NCBI RefSeq assembly: GCF_900100875.1
Contig: NZ_FNKQ01000002.1
Location: 62,001-126,000, forward strand
Source: Halopelagius longus
GTDB lineage: Archaea; Halobacteriota; Halobacteria; Halobacteriales; Haloferacaceae
DNA length: 64,000 nucleotides
Direction: 5' to 3'
How positions within the stretch are numbered: position 1 is the first letter of the stretch; every line of letters begins with the position of its first letter. The translations under genes and the position numbers were made by a program. Below the pieces are notes generated by a model, which made no database searches, was not told the origin of the DNA, and was given only the letters and a program-made list of their open reading frames with translations. Positions 52,522 through 62,116 of this stretch are shown piece by piece.

Positions 52522-53663
52522 GCGTCTCGGACTGGCTGTGGCGGTATCCGAGTGCGCTGATGGCCTGGCGCAACCTCGGTCGAAACAAGACGCGAACGGC
52601 GCTCGCCGCACTCGGTATCGTCATCGGGGTGATATCGATAGCGTCGCTCGGGATGGCGGGCGCAGCGCTACAACAGCAAGCGACCTCGAACCTCGGTTCC
52701 ATCGGGGGTGACGTGACGATTTCGGCGGGTGCGGACAGCGATACCGACGGTGTGACCCAAGACCAAGTCGAAACGCTTCGGAACATCGTCGGCGACGCGC
52801 CGGTCGTTCCCCAAAAGACGAACTCGACCACGCTCTCGGCGAGAAACGGGGAAGAAGCGAGGGTGAGCGTCACGGGGGTGACACAGGCGGACGCACTGTA
52901 CAACCTCACGGACGGACAGGCGCCGAACCGTCTCGTGTCGGGAGCGCTCATCAGCAACAGTACCGCGGAGACGCTCGGTCTCGAAATCGGAGATCCTGTA
53001 GAGTACGACGGCCAAATCTACCGGATCGAAGGCTTCATCGAGTCGTCGGGGGGCGGATTCGGCGGCGGCGGAGGGTCGCTCGTCTTGCCGATGTCGGCGC
53101 TCTCCGAGCAAGAGAACTACGACACGGTGACTATCGCCGCGGGTAGTAGCGACGCAGCGACGAGTATCGCGAACACGGTGGACGACTACTTCAACACCGA
53201 AGATAACGAAGAACTGAGCGTCAACACCTTCGGGAGCGTAGAAAGTCTCAACACGTTCCTGAACACGCTCAACTACGCGCTGCTCGGAATCGGCGGGATA
53301 TCGCTGGTCGTCGCGAGCGTCGCGATTCTCAACGTGATGCTCATGAGCACCGTCGAACGCCGCGGCGAAATCGGCGTGCTTCGAGCCGTCGGAATCCGGC
53401 GCGGAGAGGTGCTCCGAATGATCCTGACCGAGGCGGCGTTGATGGGGACGGTCGGCGGTCTCGTCGGGGCGATCGGGTCACTCGGCGTGGGATTGGTCAT
53501 GTTCCAACTCCTCACGGGCGACGCGATGGCCGTCTTCGACTGGAGCAGTTCGCAGTATCTCCTGTTCGGGTTCGCGTTCGCGGTCGTCGCGAGCGTCCTG
53601 AGCGGACTCTACCCCGCCTGGAAGGCGGCGAACGACCGCCCCGTCGACGCCCTTCGAAGCTAA
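52518..53663 (+). CDS. FtsX/MacB-type ABC transporter permease
   Basis: The 381-residue protein (GTG start, overlapping the previous stop) has the N-terminal helix (ARNLGRNKTRTALAALGIVIGVISIASLGMAGAAL... region), a large extracytoplasmic domain (about 45-245) and three C-terminal helices with NVMLMSTVERRGEIGVLRAVGIRRGEVLRMILTEAALMGTVGGLVGAIG. The last segment ends PAWKAANDRPVDALRS, a typical FtsX/MacB finish. It works with the ATPase, and the substrate is unknown; the CARDB protein may be the partner. Confidence 0.93.
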   Translation: MSVSDWLWRYPSALMAWRNLGRNKTRTALAALGIVIGVISIASLGMAGAALQQQATSNLGSIGGDVTISAGADSDTDGVTQDQVETLRNIVGDAPVVPQKTNSTTLSARNGEEARVSVTGVTQADALYNLTDGQAPNRLVSGALISNSTAETLGLEIGDPVEYDGQIYRIEGFIESSGGGFGGGGGSLVLPMSALSEQENYDTVTIAAGSSDAATSIANTVDDYFNTEDNEELSVNTFGSVESLNTFLNTLNYALLGIGGISLVVASVAILNVMLMSTVERRGEIGVLRAVGIRRGEVLRMILTEAALMGTVGGLVGAIGSLGVGLVMFQLLTGDAMAVFDWSSSQYLLFGFAFAVVASVLSGLYPAWKAANDRPVDALRS

Positions 53664-53788
53664 CCGACGAACGAACCGCGATCCGAGGTAAGCTCACGTA
53701 CTCCACCCGCCGTCCGATTCGGCGGGTACTCCCTTAGACGACCTCTCTAGCGGTGATCCGACCGGAAGGATCCGTAGAGGCAACGGTG

Positions 53789-53833
53789 CCTATTCCATAT
53801 AGCGAAATAGGATTTACGAGTCCGATATCGGAC
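53789..53833. promoter_or_regulatory. Palindrome-rich site 3' of the Xer-like recombinase
   Basis: CCTATT (53789-53794) and AATAGG (53806-53811) form an inverted repeat with an 11-base spacer, and nine bases later GTCCGATATCGGAC (53820-53833) is a perfect palindrome. The site lies in the gap between the convergent permease and recombinase genes. The first repeat has roughly the 28-bp two-arm shape of a dif-type recombination site, but its spacer and arms do not match known dif consensus well. Confidence 0.45.
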
Positions 53834-53844
53834 GCCCGAAATGG

Positions 53845-54900
53845 TCAGTAAACCGAATAGATGTGCTCCTCGTACGTCTCTCGCACCCTATCGCCCCAGT
53901 TGTGGGTGTAGGTGTCGATGATGTCGCCGCCGACGTCGCCGCGGAGGTACTTGACGATGCCTCGGTCGCCGGTTCGATCCCGGAGGTGGGTGGTGAAGAA
54001 GTGCCGGAAGTAGTGCGGCGTGACGTTCTCCTCGGCGTCGCCGCCGGCGCGGTGCCACCCGACGTCGCCGGCGTGGCGTTCGACGATGTGGTGGACCATG
54101 TCGGGGGTGAGCCTGCGGCCCCAACTCCCGGATGTGCTGACGAACAGGGGGTCCGCGGGCGACTGCACGTCCGGGCGGACGGCCAACCAACGGGCGAGGA
54201 CGGATTCGAGTTCCCCGTCCACCGGGACGACGGTGGAGCGCTTCCGCTTGTTCGAGGCGGTGCGTTCCTCGCCGTTCGTCACCTCGCCGACGGTCGGTTC
54301 AGCGGAGACGTACACCGAGGGCCCGCGGCCGTCCAACTGGGCGCGACTCGATACAGCGCCGAGGGGTGTATCGTCGGCCAGGGACACGTCCCGAAGGTCG
54401 AGGTTGCAGAGTTCGCCGACGCGCATCCCCGTCTTCAGTAGCGTGACGAGGACGGCGTGGTCGAGGGGATGGTGGACGCCGCGAAGGAAGCGCCGCATCT
54501 CCGCGAGGGATATCTCCCGCCGGGAGGGGTTGGTGTCGATTCGCTCGTCCATCTCCTCCATGACGAGCGTCATCGGGTTGGCGTCGAACGCGCCGACCTG
54601 CGTCATGTAGGCGTAGAACCGATGGAGGTAGGATGCGTACGTCGCGACGGTGCTGTCCGCGACGTCCGACCCGCGCAGCGAGTGTATCCACGCCATGCAG
54701 TCGCGGTGAGACGCCGCCTCGACGCGCTTTCGGGCGTCCACGGGATTCGCGTCGGGGTCTCGGAGAAACGCCTCGAAACGCCGCAGAACGCGCTCGTACG
54801 CCTCCCGGGTTCGGTCGGTCTTCCCGTGGTACGTCATGTCCTGCAGGAAGTACGCGACGGGGTCCTCGACGGACTCGCCGTCGGCCGTCTCAACGGCCAT
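53845..54900 (-). CDS. Chromosomal Xer-like tyrosine recombinase
   Basis: The 351-residue protein has an N-terminal SAM-like domain (about 10-115, YLHRFYAYMTQVGAFDANPM) and a catalytic domain with R160 (LKTGMRVGELCNL), KRKR (218-221), H296 and R299 (TPHYFRHFFTTHL), and Y331 (IDTYTHNW). It is about the length of XerA proteins and is not next to a tRNA. Its start overlaps the small partner gene by 11 bases. The ATG at 54900 (MAVETADG) is preferred. It could resolve chromosome dimers or move DNA; the palindromes just past its 3' end are a natural site to test. Confidence 0.85.
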   Translation of the reverse strand: MAVETADGESVEDPVAYFLQDMTYHGKTDRTREAYERVLRRFEAFLRDPDANPVDARKRVEAASHRDCMAWIHSLRGSDVADSTVATYASYLHRFYAYMTQVGAFDANPMTLVMEEMDERIDTNPSRREISLAEMRRFLRGVHHPLDHAVLVTLLKTGMRVGELCNLDLRDVSLADDTPLGAVSSRAQLDGRGPSVYVSAEPTVGEVTNGEERTASNKRKRSTVVPVDGELESVLARWLAVRPDVQSPADPLFVSTSGSWGRRLTPDMVHHIVERHAGDVGWHRAGGDAEENVTPHYFRHFFTTHLRDRTGDRGIVKYLRGDVGGDIIDTYTHNWGDRVRETYEEHIYSVY

Positions 54901-55321
54901 CGTTCGCCTCCTCGACGGCACCGGGAGCGACGGTGTACCCGCCGTGACGGCCGCTGTACTGGACGAGGTTCTCCGCCTGCAACTCCTGTAACGTTTCGTC
55001 TAAGCGGTCCTCTATGTCCTCTGTGAGGGTGTCGAGGAGTTCGTCCCACGAGCGGTATTCGGCCACCGAGAGGGCGTCGAGGACGCTCTCCTCGAACCCG
55101 TCGGTTCCGCCTTCGTCGGACGAGTCCCCCTCGGACTCCGCCTCGCCGTAGGACCGTTCGGGCACCTCGAAGTCCCGACGGCCCGCCTGCACCATCGTCC
55201 GGACGAACTCGCTTTGGCTCATCCCGAGTCTGTCGGCGTGTTCGGCCCACGCCTCCTTCTGGTAGGCGGGGACGTACGTCTGCACCGTCTTTCGCTCCCC
55301 GTCTGCACCGTCACTCGACAT
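54890..55321 (-). CDS. Small winged-helix/ribbon-helix partner of the recombinase (DUF5805-like)
   Basis: The 143-residue protein has RKTVQTYVPAYQKEAWAEHADRLGMSQSEFVRTMVQAGRRDFEV, a ribbon-helix-helix-like DNA-binding start, then a linker and a second helical domain (ESVLDALSVAEYRSWDELLDTLTEDIEDRLDETLQELQAENLVQYSGRHGGYTV) like a winged helix. I recall the family as DUF5805 and as a standing partner of this recombinase. Its 11-base overlap with the recombinase gene suggests coupled expression. Confidence 0.8.
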   Translation of the reverse strand: MSSDGADGERKTVQTYVPAYQKEAWAEHADRLGMSQSEFVRTMVQAGRRDFEVPERSYGEAESEGDSSDEGGTDGFEESVLDALSVAEYRSWDELLDTLTEDIEDRLDETLQELQAENLVQYSGRHGGYTVAPGAVEEANDGR

Positions 55322-56209
55322 ACCGACTCACCCGCCGTCGGCCTACTTCGGTTTTGCCGTCGGTGCGTCCCGTCGCTTCCGCCGACGTCTCGACTCGCTG
55401 TCCGCCCCTCCGGGCGCGGCGTCGTCGGGGGGCGTCTCCCGTCGGCGATGGCCCCGCGGCCACCGACGTTCGACTCGAACGCTCCGAAGCGTTCGGCGGA
55501 GTGAAGTGCCGCCGAGTTTCACACCAGTTCGACGCACCGCCGACCGGGTTGCGCGCGTCGCCGTCCTCGTTCATCGGTTGACTGCACATTTCAGCATAAC
55601 CCTACTTATACTGTTCTATAGGGGTGTCCAAATTTATTTTATCTGTGTTTGTGATGGCATTTCGGTGGTTCCAGCAAGCAGACACACAAATAATAATTCG
55701 GCGATTCTGTTGCATTCTGTAGGACGAATTGTCCGCGCTGAGGTGGAAGACCGAAATCCTTCGCCGGCCAACAGGGAGCGTTGGCTCCACTTGTATTCTC
55801 TACAAACCACACCGAAAATATCTTCGCTGGAGGACCGTGTTCGCCCCGTCTACCCTCGGGGTAACGGGGGGAAGACCGCCCTCCAGAAACCGGCAATTGT
55901 GGCCTTTTCTTTCACTCCGTCCTCGATGGTAGGACTTCAGTTGGATCGGCCGGCACGCGGTTCGTCGGACGGTCCGCCCTCCTCGTTTCGTGGTGTTGTC
56001 GCGACGGTTACGCGGCCGACTCGCCTCCCCGTCGGTCAGTCGAAGATTATCGTTTCGTGGGGGGTGGTTAGCCGATTCAATGATTGAAACGGGACATTAA
56101 GAAATAGAATAAATTCTCTTCATATTTGTTAGTTTTCAGTACATATGTCTCCCAATCGCGCGAATAACAGGATAAAGTATATATCTCGTTGGAGAGATTC
56201 GTCATTTGA
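55322..56209. other. Gap of about 890 bp with no gene
   Basis: No frame here has protein-like composition. GC falls after 55590 (runs such as AAATTTATTTTATCTGTG) and AT-rich stretches occur up to 56180. The right end holds the promoter for the first beta-helix gene (AAAGTATATATC about 25-35 bases before the ATG). The remainder may be relic DNA. Confidence 0.5.
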
Positions 56210-57712
56210 ATGTCAGAAGATATGGCCGGTTCGGAGACGGAAGACGGGGAGAACCAGACTCGAAAGCAGCAGGCTCGGGGGGACAAATCCGGGCTCAAAC
56301 GCCGTGACGCACTGAAGATGAGTGCGACTGCGGCCGCCGTCGGGCTGACCGGCGCGGGCGCGATGGCGAGTTCGGCCGCCGCCAGCGCCGAACGATACGG
56401 CATCTCGTTCGACCGCGTGGTGAACGCGGTCGACGATTTGGGCCTCGACCCCGACGGAGACGAACCCATCGACTCGGCGATAGACCGAACCACCGAGGAG
56501 GGAGATTACCTCATCGAGTTCCCGCCGGGAACGTACTACTGGGAGGACAGCGTCACCGAGAGCGGACTCGACAACTGGGGCATCCGCGGTCTCGGCGACG
56601 ACCCGACGGACGTGAAGTTCGTCTCGGAGGAGGGGGCGGCGAAGTTCCTCCTGAAGACGAACGGCGGAGACGGCATCCTCGTCGAGAACGTCGCTATCGA
56701 CTACGGCTCCGACTGGGAGGGGAGCCTCGGGCTGATGCTGAAGGCGGACGACAACCTCCGCGTTCAGGACCTTCACTTCGTCGGCTACAACCCCACGCAG
56801 AGCCACGGTACCGTCGACAATCTGAGTCCGCAGATTCTCGACCCCGACGGTAAGGCTGTGGTCGACGGACTGGTACGTACGGGCCCCACCGATATCGCTT
56901 CGCACGGCCACATCGGCGGCGACGTCAACGAGGGGTGCGTCTGGCTCGGCGGGAAGCACGTCGGCGAACTCGTCATCCGGAACACCCACATCGAGAACAG
57001 CGGGACGAACGCCATCTACGCCCGCAAATCGCCGGGCGACGTGAAGGTAGAGGACAGCCTCTTCGTCAACAACAATCAGACCTCTCTCCGCATCGGCGGG
57101 AGGGGCTCCTACGTCAAGGGTTGCCGGTTCGTCGTGGATACGGACAACGCGACGGAGGAGAACAGAGGCGAGTTCATCAATCCTCACGCAATCGTCTGGG
57201 AAACCGACAACAGAGGCGAATCGGGTGGGTATATCGTGCACTGCGACTTCATCTACAAGTCCGCCCCCGCGAAGACGACGGCGGCCGTCTGGGTCGACGG
57301 CACGGCGGGGAGGATGGCCATCCGCAAGAGTCGGTTCCAGATGGACGCCGACGACGTGGCGGCTATCCGCATCGACGACCCGGAGGACCCGCGTCTCGGC
57401 ATCACGGCGTCGAAACCGTGGTTCTCCATACTCAATAACGTGAGCATCACCGGGTCCTCCTCGGGGTCGGAACCCGCCGTGTTCATCGATAACCGTAACA
57501 ACTCGACCATCAGCAACAGCTGTTTCCAACTGACGGGCGACCGCGACGCTATCCGCTTCCGCAACTCGGACGGAAGCGTCATCAAGAACACGACCATCAA
57601 CGTCGACGGCGAGGCGACCATCTTCGACGACTCGGACGTGTCCACCGAGGATATCTCCCACTCCGGTAGCTGCCCGGTGCCCGAGGACTCGTTCCACATC
57701 GGCGACGAGTGA
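56210..57712 (+). CDS. Tat-exported beta-helix protein, copy 1
   Basis: The 500-residue protein starts with a long polar leader and a twin-arginine signal (GLKRRDALKMSATAAAVGLTG, R31-R32, alanine cleavage region). The rest is a right-handed parallel beta-helix: FPPGTYYWEDS, GLGDDPTDVKFVSEEG, LRVQDLHFVGYN, ELVIRNTHIENSGTNAIYARKSPGDVKVEDSLFVNNNQTSLRIGG, YVKGCRFVVDT, FSILNNVSITGSSSG. No catalytic residue of known pectate lyases is evident. It is one of two tandem paralogues. Confidence 0.85.
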   Translation: MSEDMAGSETEDGENQTRKQQARGDKSGLKRRDALKMSATAAAVGLTGAGAMASSAAASAERYGISFDRVVNAVDDLGLDPDGDEPIDSAIDRTTEEGDYLIEFPPGTYYWEDSVTESGLDNWGIRGLGDDPTDVKFVSEEGAAKFLLKTNGGDGILVENVAIDYGSDWEGSLGLMLKADDNLRVQDLHFVGYNPTQSHGTVDNLSPQILDPDGKAVVDGLVRTGPTDIASHGHIGGDVNEGCVWLGGKHVGELVIRNTHIENSGTNAIYARKSPGDVKVEDSLFVNNNQTSLRIGGRGSYVKGCRFVVDTDNATEENRGEFINPHAIVWETDNRGESGGYIVHCDFIYKSAPAKTTAAVWVDGTAGRMAIRKSRFQMDADDVAAIRIDDPEDPRLGITASKPWFSILNNVSITGSSSGSEPAVFIDNRNNSTISNSCFQLTGDRDAIRFRNSDGSVIKNTTINVDGEATIFDDSDVSTEDISHSGSCPVPEDSFHIGDE

Positions 57713-58638
57713 CGGCGACGAGTACGCGGTCTCGGTGCGCCGCCGAGACACACCGCTACTCTCTTTCCGCGGGGACGGACCGCCTCCCGGCTCCTTCTCT
57801 GTCGTCTCTGCACCCTTCGCGACCATATTCGTAGAGAGCTCTCACCCCCTATTCGACCGTATTTCGTTCGCTGTACGGTACCATCTGACACTGATTCGGG
57901 CGTTCGACGCCGGACACATACACTGCATATCGCTATATCGAATTTGGTGGTGAGGCCGTACCGGTTCGGAACGTGAATCTCCGGAAGACAGGTGTCCTCA
58001 GGAAGAGACGGTCCGGAACGGGGCGTGTATTCGCTGGTGGAACAGTCACCGGAATGCTATCGGACTTCTGCATCCTCCGAAGTCGAGATGTCACAGAAAT
58101 ATGACGGCCTCGTGGTACCAGAGTGGGACCTTCGCTCGAACCTGCTCTCCTCGGGACATCGCGGTATCGGCCCTCTAGAGAAGAGATATACGCCGGCAGT
58201 TCCGGTGGATAACGATGCCGCTCGACCGACGCGAATCGTGGTTCCGGGGTACACCCGCTGGTACGTCCGCGCAACGTCCTGTTCGTTCAACTCACAGCCG
58301 TCGTGGGCGTCCTCTCCTCACTCTTCGGCACTCCCGGAACAGTTCTCGGCGGGTTCGTGGGTACGCTCCTCCTCTTTCGACAGATGACGCTGTGCATCCG
58401 CCAAGAACTCCGACGGGCGTCAGACTGAACGCGACGAGGGAAATCGGGCCATCGGCGAGTGGATCCGGCTAGGTGAGAGCCGACTACGCCGTATCGGCGA
58501 GCTAAAATATGTGGATTCGAACACATTCAGGATATCTATACAAACGTCCATTGTTTGATGTTCTAGGTTACACCTATTTTGCTTTCTGAGAGTTATACGG
58601 AAAGGAATATACATGGATAGTCGGATTGTTTCTTTGGA
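57713..58638. other. Gap of about 930 bp, with one coding-like fragment
   Basis: Apart from the fragment at 58216-58428, no gene can be supported. The right end holds the promoter of the second beta-helix gene (GGAATATACAT, about 30-40 bases before the ATG). Confidence 0.5.
58216..58428 (+). pseudogene. Fragment of a membrane protein
   Basis: One frame reads LVRPRNVLFVQLTAVVGVLSSLFGTPGTVLGGFVGTLLLFRQMTLCIRQELRRASD followed by TGA (58426-58428): a hydrophobic segment of protein-like composition, closed upstream by TAA. It has no ATG, GTG or TTG start. The neighbouring frame reads VDNDAARPTRIVVPGYTRWYVRA just before, so a frameshift between the two is possible. Confidence 0.3.
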
Positions 58639-60348
58639 ATGCCAGAAAACACGGACTGTGTCGAGAAGGAGAGCGGGGGCAACCGAGGTAAGACGTCTGA
58701 GGGGACTGAATCCGGAGTTAGCCGTCGCGACGCGCTGAAGATGAGCGCGACTGCGGCCGCCGTCGGGCTGACCGGTATAAGTGCGATGACAGGTTCGGCC
58801 GCCGCCACCGAACGACAGGGAATCTCGTTCGACCGCGTGGTGAACGCGGTCGACGATTTGGGCCTCGACCCCGACGGGGACGAGCCCATCGATTCTGCGA
58901 TAGAGGAGACCATCGAGGAGGGAGATTACCTCATCGAGTTCCCGCCGGGAACGTACTACTGGGAGGACACCGTCGACGAGAGCGACGTCAACAACTGGGG
59001 TATTCGCGGCCTCGGCGACGATCCGACGGACGTTCGGTTCGTCTCGGAGGACGGTGCCGGGAAGTTCCTCCTGAAGACGAACGGCGGGGAGGGTATCCTC
59101 GTCGAGAACGTCGCTATCGACTACGGCTTCGACCGGGAGGGAAGCCTCGGACTGATGCTGAAGGCGGACGACGGCCTCCGCGTTCAGGACCTTCACTTCG
59201 TCGGCTTCAAACCGACGCAAGGCGAGGGTGCCGTCGAGAATCTGAGCCCGCAGGCGCTCGATTCCGACGGTCAAGCCATCGTCGACGGACTCGTGTGTAC
59301 CGGTCCCACCGACATCGCCCCGCACGGCCACCTCGACGGCGACGTAAACACCAGTTGCGTCTGGCTCGGCGAACGCCACGTCGGCGAGTTACTCGTTCGG
59401 AACTCCCACATCGAGAACGCCGGGACGAACGCCATCTACGCCCGCGAATCGGCGGGCGACGTGAAGATTGAGGACAGCCTCTTCGTCAACAACAACCAGA
59501 CGGCGCTCCGCATCGGCGGGAGCGGTTCCTACGTCAAGGGTTGCCGGTTCGTCGTCGATACGGACAACGCGACGGAAGAGAACGACGGCGAGTTCATCAA
59601 CCCCCACGCCGTCACGTGGGAGACGGGCGAAAGAGGCGAGACGGGCGGGTACATCGAGGACTGCGACTTCGTCTACGAGTCCGCCCCCGCGAAGACGGCA
59701 GCCGCCGTCTGGATCGATGGCTCGGCGGGCGAGATGGCCATCCGCGACAGCCGATTCCGGATGGACGCCGACGGCGTAGCGGCCATCCGCGCCGACGACC
59801 CGCGCGACCCGCGCCTCGGAGACACGGCGTCGAAACCCTGGGGCGTCACCCTCGAGAACGTGAGCATCACCGGGTCGTCGTCCGGGTCCCACCCCGCCGT
59901 GTTCGTCAACAACCGTGACGGCTCGGCTATCCGAGACTGCTGTCTCCAACTGACGGGGAACCGCGACGGCATCTACCTCCGCAACTCCGACGACAGCGTC
60001 GTCGAGAACACGAACGTCAACGTCGAGGGTGAGGCGACCACCTTCGCCGGGTCGGACGTGTCCACCGAGGACATCTCCCACTCCGACAGTTGCCCGGTGC
60101 CGGACGATTCGTTCTCCATCGACGACGAGACTGAGACGGAGACGCCGACGGACGACGAGACTGAGACGGAGACGCCGACGGACGACGAGTCGGAGTCGGA
60201 GACGCCGACGGACGACGAGTCGGAGGCGGAGACGCCGACGGACGACGAGTCGGAGTCGGAGACAGAGACGGAGGCATCGACGGAAACGGAGACAGAGACA
60301 GAGCCGGAGACACCGACGAAAACGGAGACAGAGACGGACGACGAGTAG
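58639..60348 (+). CDS. Tat-exported beta-helix protein, copy 2, with Glu/Thr/Asp tail
   Basis: The 569-residue paralogue of the gene at 56210 is highly similar through the beta-helix domain (FPPGTYYWEDTVDES, LHFVGFKPTQGEGAVENLSPQ, ELLVRNSHIENAGTNAIYARESAGDVKIEDSLFVNNNQTALRIGG). The twin-arginine signal is SRRDALKMSATAAAVGLTG (R29-R30). At the end it gains a tail with five copies of a TDDExExETP decapeptide, then a Glu/Thr run to the stop. The tail would be flexible and strongly acidic; the copy at 56210 lacks it. Confidence 0.85.
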   Translation: MPENTDCVEKESGGNRGKTSEGTESGVSRRDALKMSATAAAVGLTGISAMTGSAAATERQGISFDRVVNAVDDLGLDPDGDEPIDSAIEETIEEGDYLIEFPPGTYYWEDTVDESDVNNWGIRGLGDDPTDVRFVSEDGAGKFLLKTNGGEGILVENVAIDYGFDREGSLGLMLKADDGLRVQDLHFVGFKPTQGEGAVENLSPQALDSDGQAIVDGLVCTGPTDIAPHGHLDGDVNTSCVWLGERHVGELLVRNSHIENAGTNAIYARESAGDVKIEDSLFVNNNQTALRIGGSGSYVKGCRFVVDTDNATEENDGEFINPHAVTWETGERGETGGYIEDCDFVYESAPAKTAAAVWIDGSAGEMAIRDSRFRMDADGVAAIRADDPRDPRLGDTASKPWGVTLENVSITGSSSGSHPAVFVNNRDGSAIRDCCLQLTGNRDGIYLRNSDDSVVENTNVNVEGEATTFAGSDVSTEDISHSDSCPVPDDSFSIDDETETETPTDDETETETPTDDESESETPTDDESEAETPTDDESESETETEASTETETETEPETPTKTETETDDE

Positions 60349-60424
60349 CGATTCAGCACGTCGACCGCTCCGTTCGCCGAGGTATCGTCGTCTCTGACTC
60401 GGCGGTCGACGGGAATCGCCGCCG

Positions 60425-61132
60425 CTACTCCTCGACCGGTTCTATCAGGTCCGGCGCGTCGTTGGCGGGGTTGTTCACCCGCGCGGAGACGGGGTACGCG
60501 CGCATCTCGTCGCCGGGGTGGGTGTCGAGGAGGGAGGCCGCCTCCTCGCTGTCGCCGTGAAGCCACGTCTCCTCTTCGTCGGGGTCTAAGACGACGGCCA
60601 TCCGGTCGTGAAGCTCCGCGACCACCTCGTTGGGGTCCGTCGTCACGACGGTGAACGTCTCCAGTACGTCCGGGTCGGCGTCCGCCGCCCCGCCGTCGGC
60701 GAAGTCTCCCAGCCCGGTCTGCGTCCGTTCCGGCCGCCACCGCTCCCAGAGGCCGGCCATCGCGAACGGCCGGTCGTCCTCGAATGCGACCCGGTAGGGC
60801 CGTTTCTCCCCGTCGGGGGCGGCCCACTCGTAGAAGCCGTCAGCGGGGACGAGACACCGGCGGCGCTCGAACGCTTCCCGGAAACTCGGCTTCTCGTCCA
60901 CCGTCTCCGCGCGCGCGTTGATGAGACCGTCCTTCGCCGATCGGTCGTCGGCCCACCCGGGAACGAGCCCCCACTTCAGAAATCGCATCTCCTCGGGCGC
61001 GTCGTTCGTCACGACGGGGAGTTCCTGCCCGGGCGCGCAGTTGTACCGCGGTTTCAACCGCCGCGCCGGTTCGGCGTCGAAGCGGTCGCGGAGTTCCTCG
61101 GCCGGGGTGAACAGACTGTACCTGCCGCACAT
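60425..61132 (-). CDS. YedK/HMCES-type abasic-site protein (SRAP domain)
   Basis: The 235-residue protein begins MCGRYSLF: Cys2 is the residue that crosslinks to abasic sites in HMCES/YedK after removal of the initiator Met. Other SRAP residues are visible: INARAET (Asn), CLVPADGFYEW (Glu) and ELHDRMAVVL (His). It protects single-stranded abasic DNA. The ATG at 61132 is the only start that leaves Cys at position 2. It is divergent from the exonuclease gene. Confidence 0.92.
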   Translation of the reverse strand: MCGRYSLFTPAEELRDRFDAEPARRLKPRYNCAPGQELPVVTNDAPEEMRFLKWGLVPGWADDRSAKDGLINARAETVDEKPSFREAFERRRCLVPADGFYEWAAPDGEKRPYRVAFEDDRPFAMAGLWERWRPERTQTGLGDFADGGAADADPDVLETFTVVTTDPNEVVAELHDRMAVVLDPDEEETWLHGDSEEAASLLDTHPGDEMRAYPVSARVNNPANDAPDLIEPVEE

Positions 61133-61248
61133 GGCCGACCGTTGGCGCGACGGACACAAAAACTCGCCCGACGCACCGGACGCGGTTCCCTCCGACTCGT
61201 CGGCCCGCACTCGAAGGGTTTAGGCCCGCTGACGACCGCTTGGCGCAC

Positions 61249-62037
61249 GTGCGAATCGAGAACAGTTTCATCCCCGTCCGCGGCGTCGGCGAGCGGACGG
61301 AACAGACCTTGTGGACCGACGGAGTGCTCACGTGGGACGACTTCGACCCCGCGGCGGCCCCCGTCGGGACCAAGACCGGCGAGCGAATCGAGTCGTTCAT
61401 CGCCGACTCCTTAGAGCGACTCGACGACGGCGACGCGCGCTACTTCGGCGACGTGTTTCCCTCCGGCGAGCGGTGGCGACTGTACGAGAACTTCCGCGAG
61501 GAGGCCTGTTTCTTCGACATCGAGACGACGGGGCTCGACTCCTCGCGGCACGACGTGACCACCGTCTCCTTCCACCGCGGCGGCGAGACGACGACGCTCG
61601 TCCGCGGGGACACGCTCACCGCCGAGGCCCTGCGCGAGCAGTTCCGCGACGCCTCGCTCGTCGTCTCCTTCAACGGAAAGCGCTTCGACGTGCCGTTCCT
61701 CGAAGAGTCGTTCGACCTCTCCGTGGACCTGCCGCACGTGGACCTGATGTACCCCTGTCGCAGACTCGACCTGACGGGCGGGCTGAAACAGATAGAGACG
61801 GACGTCGGCATCGACCGGGACCGCCCGGACCTCTCGGGCCGCGACGCGGTCAGACTCTGGCGGCAGTACGAACGCGACGGCGACGACGACGCCCTCGACA
61901 CTTTAGTCTCGTACAACCGCGACGACACGGTCAACCTCAAGCGCCTCATGGACCTCGTCGCCGGCACCCTCCACGAGCAATCGCTCGGCGGAATCGACGG
62001 CGCGACGTGCGACCTTCCGGCGCGCGAACTCGTCTAA
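61249..62037 (+). CDS. RNase H-fold 3' exonuclease-like protein (YprB family)
   Basis: The 262-residue protein has an N-terminal helix-hairpin-like RGVGERTEQTLW segment, then an RNase H-type exonuclease domain: ACFFDIETTGLDSS (DEDD first motif), VVSFNGKRFDVPFL (second), LPHVDLMYPCRRL and YNRDDTVNLKRLMDLV (third and fourth). The acidic quartet appears complete. It may trim DNA or RNA ends. GTG at 61249 is preferred; a TTG at 61240 also works. It is divergent from the YedK-like gene, so a shared repair function is plausible. Confidence 0.85.
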   Translation: MRIENSFIPVRGVGERTEQTLWTDGVLTWDDFDPAAAPVGTKTGERIESFIADSLERLDDGDARYFGDVFPSGERWRLYENFREEACFFDIETTGLDSSRHDVTTVSFHRGGETTTLVRGDTLTAEALREQFRDASLVVSFNGKRFDVPFLEESFDLSVDLPHVDLMYPCRRLDLTGGLKQIETDVGIDRDRPDLSGRDAVRLWRQYERDGDDDALDTLVSYNRDDTVNLKRLMDLVAGTLHEQSLGGIDGATCDLPARELV

Positions 62038-62116
62038 CGTCGCGCCGTCTCGGGTCGCGCCGTCTCGGCGGTGTGGGAAGAAGTGGTCGGATTCGGTCGC
62101 GGACGCGGCGGTGCGG

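Noticed and set aside
55602-55790. 62-residue minus-strand frame in the AT-rich gap
   Set aside because: No conserved motif or promoter; composition is not haloarchaeal-protein-like.
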